Source of the DNA: Larus michahellis
Taxonomy: Eukaryota > Chordata > Aves > Charadriiformes > Laridae
Assembly (NCBI RefSeq): GCF_964199755.1
Contig: NC_133901.1
Span: forward strand, 24,771,583 to 24,835,582
Direction: 5' to 3'
DNA length: 64,000 bases
The notes below the pieces were generated by a model, which did no database searches, had not been told where the DNA came from, and saw only the letters and a program-made list of their open reading frames with translations. Every line of letters begins with the position of its first letter. Positions within the stretch are counted from its first letter, which is position 1. Shown piece by piece: positions 9,101 to 64,000 of the stretch. The position numbers and the translations under genes were made by a program.

Positions 9101-12100
9101 TAGAAAAAAGAAAAAAAAAAAAAGGCAGCTAATTTCATCCTTTGCACTCTAACATGCTCAGAACGCTAGGGAAGAAGTCGTACTTAGCCCTCCTATTATC
9201 CATTGCTTTTCTGAGTTAGTAAGGAAATTAACTTAAATCTACCACGAGAGAGAAAGTCCTCTTATGAACAAGCAATGGTGGTGTCTGAAAGATGCTTTTG
9301 AATATACACCTTCAGCCTCACCCAATTCAACCCACTCACAGTGGCAAACATCAATATTAAGAGCTCTTGCTTAACGTAATCCTATACTGTACAACTTTGT
9401 CTCTCTCTTTCATTTCTTTTTCCTTTCTATATTTTCACCTTCAAGACAGATTTTGCCAATTTCTTTCTCAATAAGAACTTTTATCTGAGTAAAAACATTT
9501 AACCCCATTGTTTGCTCCGGATTTTTATCCTTGTTCACTAAAATCTCTTTAGTAAATCTGATTCTGTCCTGATATCTTCCGTAGAACCCCACTGACTATG
9601 AGTGAGGGTAGAATTTGACTTTATTTATTTAAGAAGAGTAGGTGTTAAAGAAAGAGAGGCTTTAGCCTCACCTAACTTTGTCTAACACAGCTGACGCTTG
9701 CAGTTTCTCTGGGAGGACATCTCAACAGATACTGAGACACATAAACATGGTCCTTTTTTTCTATATGATTTTTTTTTAATCCTTTCTCAAGTGTGCATCA
9801 ATCTCATGAAAAATAACGTCTTGATGTGTAACTTTTTACTGCAGCGATTATGATCTTCTGTGATAATTGAGTAGGCACAGTGCTTTGATCTAATATTGAA
9901 GAGATTAACTTGCCTTTAGAGATTCTCCCCCATTATCTTTTTCAGGCTAGATAAACAGGAATCCCTGCATCGTTTTCTCCTTCTTGAGTAACTAATTAGG
10001 GACAATTATACTTCATAAACATAATTCCTTAACAGATAAAGAAAAGTAAAAGTGATATTTGTAATTTAAAGCTTCACTTGGAGGAGAAAAATGCTAGATA
10101 TTCTAAAGGGAATAGTAACAACTGACAACATCATGGTTGCATAGCAATGTTCATCTTAACCTCTCATTCACCAGGAGCTTCTAATTTTCTGCCCTCTTTA
10201 CCTTCAAGTTGAATATTTTCAGGTTTGTCCTCTTTATGCTTTAAAAAACAGCAATAAAACTTATCTGAAATAATCTGAAAAAACTCTAAACACAGAAAAC
10301 TGGGAGAAAAACACATTTTAAGAAAATTTCTGTGAATATTTGGTTGTTTTCTTTTTTAAGCTCTTGTTTTTGAAAGATTAGGGGTAGAACATGTGTTTTT
10401 CTGGACAGCAGCAAATCTGAACATAAGTATTGCAGTGAAATTGTATCACTGTGCTGAAGAATAGCGTATTGGGTGTATGCATATTTCATATGTTTTCCGT
10501 TGCTAGAATCCACCACTGTCCCACCTACCAGGGGCTCACAGCAAGAACAAAGTACAACTTGTCCTTTGCAAGGGTTGCAGGACTCTGAACCCTCAATTAC
10601 AAACTGCATGGCTAAGGAAATTGTTTTGTTTGTGTGTGCTGAGAGTGTTTTCCAGAGCACAAATTGCTACTCGCTGTTAGTAAGCTGAAGGGAGGGACTC
10701 TCGGTATGGGCAAAGGAAAGACTGCTGTTGCACTCATCTTGAGCTTCCATGCTTTTAAACAGCTGATAAATTTGCACATCTGGATTCCCGCCACATAGGC
10801 TAATTCTCTCTGACAAGAAGCTGCAGGAGAACTTTTGGAATTAAGCCTTCATTTGATACTCACATTAATGCCTGAAAATACCCCGCAAATTACTGACCTT
10901 TCTCAGCCAGACAGTACAAGTCAGATATTGCCCCTGTGACTGGTTTGCATAATGGGCCTCAATGCTTCAGGAGTCCCAGGGGCAGAAAGAACCCAAGTTC
11001 CCCACGCTCCTCGATAAGACATGTGTCCCAGGAGAGCAGCAGGGGCCTGGAAGGGAAAGCAGCTGCTGAATGGCAGGACTAGAGCTGCACTGAGAGAAGG
11101 TAGGGCACCAGCACTGAGAGATGGAGCAACACAGAGATGGCTCCAGCCAAGAGACAGAGAGCAGATAGAGCAGTAGCAACAAGTCCAGGCTGCTGGGAAC
11201 CTCAGAGCCAAATTGCCCTCTCCCAGCCACACATTCTCTGGCTCTTTTTTGTTATTCTGGGGGTCCCTGCTAAAGCATCTCAATTCAGGGCAGTGGCTCC
11301 TAGTAGCCCAGGCTACCTGTGCTCCAGCTGCGCCTGCTGCCTGCCTCTCATCTCATCTCTGCTCTGCTCTCCTCCCACGCTGCACACCCGTAGCTTCCCG
11401 GCAACACACGAGCACATGGGGGAGTGGGCATCTACCTATTTTGAGAATCCTTGCCTAGCGGTTTTCAGTCTCACGGGTGGGAGGAGATAAAGGGTGGAAT
11501 AAGGGAAAAGAAGCTGGAAGAGTGCTGCCTAAGCAATGGAAAAACAGCACACACTGCCTGTAGCTTTAGAGATCTGTGAGCCACTACTGAGAGCATGAAA
11601 TGACTCAGAGTTACAAACCTGTACACGCAGCAGCTACACTTCTGTCCTACTCCTGATCTGCCCACCTCGTGCCCTCAAATGTGATTCCTTTACTACAAGG
11701 TAGGGAACTTCCACAGCACTTTAAATCCTTCCTCTTCCCTTCCCTCACGCCCACCTTTGCAAAAGGACTGCAACAACTCAGCTGGGGTGAGAGCAGGCGA
11801 GAGACCTCTGAAAGTGGGGAAAAAACAGACAGAAAGACAAGGGTAATGCACTGCAGCATGTGGTTTACTTAATGTAGCTTAGTGTTAATTATTTATGATA
11901 ATTCATGATTTTCCCTACCATATTGCCTAATGATATCTGTCATTGTAACAGCAGTTAATAAACAACTCCCAGGTCTGCATGCAACCAGACGTACTGCATC
12001 ATAATGAAAAATGTCTAATATTTCCTTTTTAATATTATTAGCCTACCCTTTCCAGCATTAATTCTCCATAGATTTCTGCATCTCGCTGCTTCCTTTCCTG

Positions 12101-13479
12101 CCCTCTTTCCTCCCTCCCCTTTCTCTCCCATTAAGCCCAAGACACTGACATGTGTTGTCATTCACTAACTGTACTATTGCAATGTGTTATAAATAGCACA
12201 GATTCAGGAGTACAGTTCATTCTGAAAAATTAGAGATGACCTTTGAAACTCTAACTATATCTTTCCTTTTTTTCACAGTGTGCTCCGGATCATGATGCTC
12301 TTAATCTGGTGCAGTTTATTAATTACAAAAGAGCGTGGAGGCTGAGCAGTAAGCAGAGGATTTAAACAATGAGTTGGATAATTAAAAAGGATTAATGAGG
12401 TGGATTAAATAAAGGGATTGAGGCCAAATGGAGCACAAATTTTCTAAACATTAGTCGCCCCAAAACTCTAGCATCCAAGAGCACGTTCCTCTTTCCTGCT
12501 AGATGTTTGCTTTTTATCCAGAAGTGTCAGTCTTTCTTTCATACCAGGTTTATTAATGCAGTTCCAGGAAAGCTGAGCAGCATCCAGCATCTCCTCCTGT
12601 GGCCCTGAGTGCCCCCTTCTACCCAGTACAAGTTCCCCAGCTGGTTTGTTTCCAACGCATTGCTGCACCTGTTTCCGCTACCATGTTAAAAAAATCCAAA
12701 AGCAGTCATGGATGACACTAATCCTGTGCCTCTGCAAGCTGATGAAGTGGTTCTCAAGAAAACAATGAGAAAGATGGGGAAAGAGAAGGACTTGACTTGG
12801 ATTCCGAATCAATAAGATCCTGCCTAATCCATCTCTAAAGCTCCTTGGCCAACACCATTCCTTCCTGTGGATGGGCTCCTCTATGAGCAAGTTTGGAGCT
12901 CAGCAAATCCTAAAAATACTGATGGAATTGCTCACAAATCCTGCTGTCAAGGGGTGGGTTTTATTTCTCCTTCCTTCCTTTCTTCCAAGCCAGCAGTGAT
13001 TTCACTTCAAATCTGTGCAAAGCCTTGGGGTGCCCACAGAAAGCTGTGCAGGTGGTTGCAGAAATGGAGAGCTGTCCTCCAGAGCAGAAGGTGAGAATCC
13101 TAGATCGTAAGGTACTGTGTCAGCTGTAGGTATAGCAAACACATGCTGTTGTAACTGCATATTCCTGAAGGGAGCTCAATAAACATCTGGTATCTCTTGA
13201 CCCTTAGCTGTCAATCCATTACCAGAAATGTTTTGCATGGTTATTCTGCAAATGGTGGAAGGAGGCTTGGAAAGCAGGGAGAAATGCATATTTCTGCCAC
13301 GTGACCCTTCTGCCTATCTCACCTTTTTCTTAGTTGCAGCAGAGCTGCCTGGCCAACCACTTATTTGATTGCAATGTAAAGCAATTTGTGTCTACGGAAT
13401 TATTATTATTTATTATTTTGCTATTTTTGGCGTAGCGGACTTTGGAAGTAGAAATCATGTAATGTGGTAAATTTAACCT
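6110..13479. other. Intergenic region between the divergent genes
   Basis: No gene is supported across this 7.4 kb. It contains a short (TA)n(TG)n run at about 6593-6617 and GC-richer, moderately open sequence at 7.0-7.9 kb and 10.9-11.5 kb without recognisable protein content. TAAT/ATTA-rich stretches at 11.87-12.06 and 12.29-12.42 kb could be homeodomain-bound regulatory DNA. No LINE or LTR element was recognised. Confidence 0.55.
6593..6617. repeat. (TA)n(TG)n microsatellite
   Basis: A short run of TA dinucleotides passes directly into TG dinucleotides, upstream of the PAQR9 CpG island. It is a simple repeat. Confidence 0.75.
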
Positions 13480-13700
13480 CAGGCGTGCCGAGGGGTGCAT
13501 CTGGGGAGCAGCCTCCCGAGCGGGGCGGGCGGGCCCCTGTCCCCGGTGGCGGCGCCCGGTGACGGTCGGTGCCCGGTGGCGAGCTGTCCCTGCCCCCTGC
13601 CGGAGCGGGCGCACATGGCGGCGAAGGGCGACGTTTCCCCAGCTCCCCGCTATCCCTGTGAAGCTGCTCTTCGCAGCAGGAACAAGAAATGGTTGTAGCT
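13480..13700. promoter_or_regulatory. Small isolated CpG-rich patch, candidate promoter
   Basis: An abrupt CpG- and GC-rich block of about 180-200 bp lies in otherwise AT-rich DNA, some 1.2 kb upstream of the U2SURP start codon. It is separate from the main U2SURP CpG island. It includes GGGGCGGGCGGGC-type GC boxes and ends in ATGGCGGCG at 13615, a YY1-like motif typical of transcription-start regions. It could drive an upstream U2SURP transcript or a separate RNA. No TATA box was seen. Confidence 0.5.
13615..13698 (+). CDS. Possible 27-residue small ORF
   Basis: ATG GCG GCG AAG opens a 27-codon frame ending in TAG, at the edge of the CpG patch. The start context has C at -3 and G at +4. The residues (MAAKGDVSPAPRYPCEAALR then a basic tail) match no family I know. 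It may be a uORF or a non-coding leader. I list it only because it coincides with a promoter-like patch and a YY1-type motif. Confidence 0.15.
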   Translation: MAAKGDVSPAPRYPCEAALRSRNKKWL

Positions 13701-14916
13701 TTTAGTTTTGTCCACGCTGCCGGTCTTCCCTATTGATCTGTGTTTTCCAGCTTTGAGGGAGACTTTTCACCTTTTCTCCAGCTCCCGAGTGAATGTTAAT
13801 TTTCATAGCAGGAGCATTACTTCCACTAGCCAACCTATGTGACAGCCAGTGTCAGGACCTGCACTACGATGGTAGCCATGAAAAGACTCAGAGATAAACC
13901 TTCACCCTAATGATAGCGACTGGCAGAGCAACACATATCTCATCAGACACCTCCCTGCACAGCTGGATGCACACCTGCAGCAGGCGAGGTTTCCTCAGAG
14001 TTTTGTTCTCCTCTCTAAACTTCCAGTCCTCTCCAGTTACCCCTGCCCTTCTCACCCTCTCCTTTTGCTTTCTTTTTGCCTCTTCTGGAAGCTCACGCTT
14101 CATCCTTTGCTGGCAAATGTGGTTATTGGCGTAGGCCCTGCTGCCTCCTTTCGCTCACAGGGCAGGTGTTGGGAGTTGGTGGATTCAAAGCTTTCATTAA
14201 TTTCTGTGTATCTACTGTCTTTTCCTTAAGCATTATCTCAAGCCTAGCATCTTCCACATTATGCTGAAAATCCATAAAAGCCCAGGAATTCAAGATAAAT
14301 GTAATGTGACCAGCAATGCAAGATAAATATAATGTCACCTCTTGGTTATAATCCCTAGTAAAGCAATGTTCAATAAAGCAAGCAGCTGCGGTGGTGCGCT
14401 GTCAAACCCAGTAACGGAGGAGCTGCAGCGCGACCCTTTTCACTATTTATTCCTGCGCTTTTCGTGACTTGATGTAACATTTTTACATTCCCTCCCGTCA
14501 GGGTTTCTCCCGCGTCCCCCGCAGGGTCGGACGTGCCGGTTCCCCGCTCAGCAGCAGGCCCCGCACCCGCCCCGGGCCCCGGCCGGGCCCGCCACCGCTG
14601 GGGGCGGGCGCCGGCTCCCGCCGCTGGCTGCCCGTCGCTGCCTGTCTCCCCGCAGCTGGTCGCTAGAAAGATCTGGGTCGCCTAGCGACTTCATGGGGGT
14701 TTTCTTCGGCTAACGGGAGAGCGAGAGCCGCGGGAAGGACGCTGGCACCGCCTGCGCTGTCCCCGCTGCTCGCTAAAGGGAGGGTACGGGCACAGGCTTT
14801 CCCCTCAGCCACATCAGTGGCTCGGCCATCGGCTTCCCGCCCTCCGCTCGGCGGGCTCGGTGCGATCGGCGCTCGCTTCCTCGCCGCCAGGGCTGATGAG
14901 CGAGGGGAGAGGCAAG

Positions 14917-60053
<45,137 letters not shown>

Positions 60054-60430
60054 CAATGTTAATATTTTTTTATGATGCTGTCACTTACTGGAAATGCGGT
60101 TTTGTTTTTGTGCCTGAACAGTCTGTTAAAAAACAAAAAAGCATTCCTGATTTTTTTTTTTTTGTGAATGCACGTGTATACTCATGAGTATCGGCATCTG
60201 TAGACCTGTCATTGTTTTATATTGTACAAAATATCTTCATTGTGACTATTTCCCAAATGAAACATTTTTGTGTTTAGAAGTTTCATCAGAAATGTGTGTA
60301 ACTGATCTGCTGGCAGTAGTGATATTTTGTTTTAGAATGTTGTGACATAGGAAAAATAACTCCAATGTTCCCCCTTTTTGTAGCTTTGACAGTTTGAATT
60401 AGATTTCAAATAAAATCTGAACAGAAAATT
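60054..60430 (+). other. U2SURP proximal 3' UTR
   Basis: AT-rich untranslated sequence runs from the stop codon to just past the AATAAA at 60409. The 3' end is set by that signal; longer forms are possible because further hexamers occur downstream. Confidence 0.7.
60409..60414 (+). terminator. U2SURP polyadenylation signal
   Basis: Canonical AATAAA, 356 nt after the stop codon, followed within about 25 nt by a T/G-rich stretch (GATGTTGTTTTCTTG). Cleavage would be near 60425-60432. Confidence 0.75.
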
Positions 60431-61272
60431 AAGATGTTGTTTTCTTGCCCCACTGGTGATACAGATCTGTGAAGGAATTCATAGTTTGTTTGGAAGTACT
60501 GTGTATTTCGGACATACTATGGTGCTTAGATCTTTCAGCATAGCGGTAGCTCTGTTCCTGTTGTCACTAGTTTGACCATCCAGCTAAAAGCACCTTTTGA
60601 ATCCAGTGGATGGGTTTTCTTTCCCACCATGATATTTTACTGTAAGAACAGTTGAACGGTCTGGTACCTACCATGATAAACTTTACCGGGAAATCTTTGC
60701 TTTGTATTTCTCCATTTTAATGGCAGGGAATATTTGTGACACCAGAGTAATGTTTTTGTTTTTGAAAAAGGCCCTCTGCGGAGATGCATCATATGTATGT
60801 GTATGTATAGTGCATATACATGATGTATCAATAACAAGCCATGTTTATGGCATGCATAGGGAACAAGAAAAGGACAGCACGCCTGAGGCTCTGTGACTTC
60901 TTCCATACGTATAGGTACAATAATTGCAACCTACAGTACGCTATTGTTTTCTAAAACTGGTTTTTATTCCAAAAGGACAGCTTTTACGTTATTTTATTGA
61001 ATTTATTCCTCTGTTGTGGAAATTCTTCAAAATGGGAAAAAATTACATTTTTTTTATTACCTACTTTATTTATTAATATTTTGGAAGCAAGAGGCTGTTT
61101 AACTTTTTTTAATGTTAGGCTTTTCCCTTCTCCAAACCTGTTGTGTGTGTTAGGCATTGATGTGGCTTTAAATCGCTTCGCCTTGGTCTTATCATGCAAC
61201 CTTTCTGTGGGTGGGAGGGATGAGAAACTCGGGGGGATTCAATGTTTATACTTGGAGGTGTGGGGAGATTGT

Positions 61273-61278
61273 AATAAA
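61273..61278 (+). terminator. Possible distal polyadenylation signal
   Basis: AATAAA about 860 nt beyond the proximal signal in AT-rich flank, with GT-containing sequence downstream (CTCCTGTGAACTGTTTC). It may be a distal U2SURP site. No proof of use from sequence alone. Confidence 0.3.
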
Positions 61279-61992
61279 AACATAACATTAAAAGGGATCT
61301 GGCCTCCTGTGAACTGTTTCTAAAAGCAAAAGCTGTACTTAACTACAGGCACAGAGTGCTGGATGATGGCCTGCTATTATACTTGTGGATCTAAAGTTTT
61401 TACATTGTTAGAATTTTGTAAATGTGCCGGGGAGAATCTTCTGTTGTACATGTATATAGCCTAAGAGGCAACACTTTCAGACGCAGCATGTAAAATGTCT
61501 CTTGAAGAACATGCATATTTAATTTAAAAATATATATATATTTTCTCCTTTTTTTTTTTCCTGATAGGAAGCGTTGTTATAAAATTATAGAAATTGTTGC
61601 AAATGTAAGAATTCAGTGGAGAATTCTCTTTGCTAATGAGAACTGAGAGATGATCAGGAATACTGAAAATACAGAGAATGCATGTGTACTGTAAAGACTT
61701 TCTTAGAATGAATATTGAATAGATGCATTAATAATGAGAAAAGAATACACCTTATATCTGTTTATATTACATTATAAAGAATCTGTTTTAGAAATATGCA
61801 TGAGTTTATTTTTTATATTTTTCTTTCTCCCTGTAATATAAGGTGTTTCAGATGTACAGATTTTGGTAGCTATACTATTAGAAACTAAGTTGTGTTTTTT
61901 GTTTCTTAAATGCTGTGTATTCACACCTGGCACAGACTTGATAAGGTTTTCTAGAGCAAAAAGTAGATACTAAAATCAGTTGGGGACAGGGA

Positions 61993-62022
61993 GAACCCTA
62001 ACTTTACGAACCCTAACTTCAC
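61993..62022. repeat. Two-unit 15-bp tandem repeat with CCCTAA
   Basis: GAACCCTAACTTTAC is followed directly by GAACCCTAACTTCAC. Only two units are present, so it is a minor duplication and not an interstitial telomere array. Confidence 0.8.
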
Positions 62023-63190
62023 AATAGGAAGAAGATCACCTCAGATCCGATTTACTTCTTTAAAACTATTACTTTTATCTTGTAGCTGTTTATAAATGGA
62101 GGAGTGATGAATGGCAATGTTCTAGGTGAAGTGAGACTAAAGATAGTTTGCCACAGGAATATTGTATCTGCAGAATCAATTGTGTATTTCATTTAATAGC
62201 TAAAAATTCTCAGGGTGGAAAATCACTTAGCATCATAGGTTAGACATACTTTTCAATAATTAATTTTGACTTCAGCTTTTATAAAATTCTCATCAGTGAT
62301 TATAAAGGGCTCTAGCCAAGTAGCATGAGAGCAAAGGTGAGCTCAGCCATTAGACTTTATTTTGTAACAGCTTTATTATGCAATACCTTTTTTCAGTATC
62401 TTTATTCTCTAAATACCGTTCTCCGACCTCTTGTTCTTTGCTTCATATCCTGGGCTTTAGAAAAGCTGGTTTTTACCTAATGACCTTTTAAGAGCAATTA
62501 GGAATCTGTATACTTAACTGAATGACTGGTTTTTCTCCTGTTGAAAATAACGTCTTTGGATCCTACTTACTCTTTTCATTTTCTTTCTTTTTTTTTTTTT
62601 ATGAACAGTTTTGTTTAGAGCTTAGCTTTTCCGTAAAGAAAAGGGTGGGGGAGACGGGATCTGGTAACAAATCTTTTACAAAAGATGCAAAGTAATAGTG
62701 AAGACTGAAAATTAGGCTGCCTGTGAAATTTATTTTTCCTTAGGCCTTGTTGCAGTGACGAGGTGTAGTCACAGTCTGCCATTACTGTCTGACTTTTTGG
62801 GGGTGAAATGGTGAAAAATAACCTAGTTGATGTAGGATTGGGGTAATTTAAATATTGATCCTGGGATTCAGAAAGTATTATCGAGACGAGTCCTTGTGTA
62901 AAAAAGAGCTCTGACCTGAGGAAGTGCGTGCCAGTGTTTCCAAATGTTTTTTGTGATTGTGCAGGAAGAAGGAGCCCATATTACCCTCCAAACATCCCCC
63001 TCAGTGACCGCCTGACCCTTCGCTGCAGGAGCGGGAGGAGGCACGAGTGGGTAAGGGGCTTCACTGTCCTCTCTAACGGATGAGATCTGAGGTGAATATT
63101 CATGCTAAGCGTTTAGGTTTATCCGAAGCAGAGAAACTGAGTGTAGCTTGCTACAGCCGAGCTCTAGTGCTGCTGACTGCTCCCCTGCAG

Positions 63191-63262
63191 CCTGAAGTAG
63201 CTGCTGAGGCCCATCGCGTGTGGGATCTCACGGGAAATGGGAGGTACGTGGTATATTCACAG
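63191..63262 (+). other. Candidate exon of an unidentified transcript
   Basis: A 72-nt segment between an excellent acceptor (CTGCTCCCCTGCAG|) and an excellent donor (CACAG|GTAGGT). One frame is open throughout and encodes 24 residues (PEVAAEAHRVWDLTGNGRYV then VYSQ); the other two stop at once. About 140 bases upstream a 22-nt segment (63029-63050) also has a good acceptor (CTTCGCTGCAG|) and donor (GTGG|GTAAGG). I recognise no protein family. It may be part of a lncRNA or downstream gene, or be fortuitous. Confidence 0.25.
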
Positions 63263-64000
63263 GTAGGTACTAGAGACTGTTATGCTGGTACATTTTGGTG
63301 AAGCCCACCCAGCGCTCTGTAGGACATTCAGGTATTCATGTGACGGCCTTCTAGGTACGGAGTTGCAAGTTCACCTCTGGTTTTTCTGAACCAGTCCTGA
63401 CTCTGTGAGTATCTCTGTAAGAACCGGACTCTCCCACGCTGAGCATCTGCACCCTGTCTCGGTGGAGACAAACTACTTGTTTGCATAGTCTCCTTCTGAC
63501 AATTAAAATCTTTCCTTACCAGTTTTACAGAAGCATTTATATTTGAACTGCCTTTTTTAAACTCTGTGACTTCCTCTGACTTCTGGGCGCACCAGCTGCA
63601 CGTACTGTGTGTAATACTATTTGAAGAAGAGTTGGTTTCTGAAAGTCGATGTGAGGTTATTGCTCGGGCACTAGGTACTGGGCATGTGTGCTCCCCCCGC
63701 CTCCCCCTTGGAGGTTTTGAAGTATAAGAATAAACCACTGATGAACAAGGGTAACAAATGATGTTTTCCAAAGCATGCATTTAGAATCACAGCTATCGCT
63801 AAGGTGAGTCGATCTGTCCCAGTGACACCGAATGTTCTGCTCTCTGCATTTACAGATCACCTTCTGTACCAAAACAGCAGCTCTACCTAAACACACATGA
63901 ACCCTTTGAAGTTGCTGGATTATTGTATTCCTTGTGTTTTTCTGCATGTAAAACCGCTCCTGTGCTTTTTCAGTTACGAATTTAGGATTGTCCCCACCAT

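Larger units (their letters stand above)
60431..64000. other. 3' flank of U2SURP
   Basis: AT-rich and stop-rich. It contains another AATAAA at 61273-61278 that could serve a longer U2SURP 3' UTR. A 15-bp duplicated unit with CCCTAA lies at 61993-62022, and a GC-richer patch at about 62.95-63.3 kb has strong splice-site-like sequences. No CHST2 coding sequence, the next gene expected from human order, is present. Confidence 0.6.

Noticed and set aside
11137-11490. 117-codon plus-strand and 120-codon minus-strand frames in the intergenic region
   Set aside because: They overlap each other in a GC-moderate stretch and have no recognisable protein features.

Overview
This is vertebrate nuclear DNA, most likely from a bird. 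It holds two recognisable protein-coding genes, both matched by protein similarity from memory: PAQR9 (minus strand, single exon) and U2SURP (plus strand, 27 coding exons found). Two antisense CR1 LINE 3' ends of bird/reptile type, low repeat density, and the PAQR9-U2SURP neighbourhood (same pair as human 3q23) support a sauropsid, probably avian, origin. The species cannot be told from the sequence.

Layout. 1-4198 is intergenic; an unidentified exon-like open segment lies at 107-240 and an AT microsatellite near 3.84-3.91 kb. 4199-4288 is a 15-bp imperfect tandem repeat that touches the PAQR9 stop codon. 4288-5568 (-) is PAQR9, a 426-residue seven-transmembrane receptor in a large CpG island that continues to about 6.1 kb. 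6.1-13.4 kb is intergenic with no supported gene. A small separate CpG-rich patch (13.48-13.70 kb) carries a YY1-like ATGGCGGCG. A second strong CpG island (about 14.5-15.36 kb) holds the U2SURP first exon, also with a YY1-like motif on its start codon. 14,917-60,053 (+) is U2SURP; its frame is continuous through all 27 exons (2,964 nt, 987 residues). A consensus AATAAA follows at 60,409. The last 3.5 kb is AT-rich 3' flank, except for a GC-richer patch near 63.0-63.3 kb with strong splice-site-like pairs.

Functions. PAQR9 belongs to the membrane progestin receptor group of the PAQR family. U2SURP (SR140) is a U2 snRNP-associated splicing factor with RRM, SURP, CID and RS-like parts. The two genes are divergent, about 9.3 kb apart between start codons, with no sign of a shared function.

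Points of note: a GC-AG intron 14; a tandem donor 3 nt apart at exon 8; weak donors after exons 15 and 20; a 106-codon in-frame readthrough into intron 10; a 24-bp exact direct repeat flanking exon 13; an N-terminus shorter than I recall for mammals; and unassigned exon-like segments at both window ends. I found no unmistakable new biological system. The unassigned exon-like segments and the orphan CpG patch are the best candidates for undescribed transcripts.
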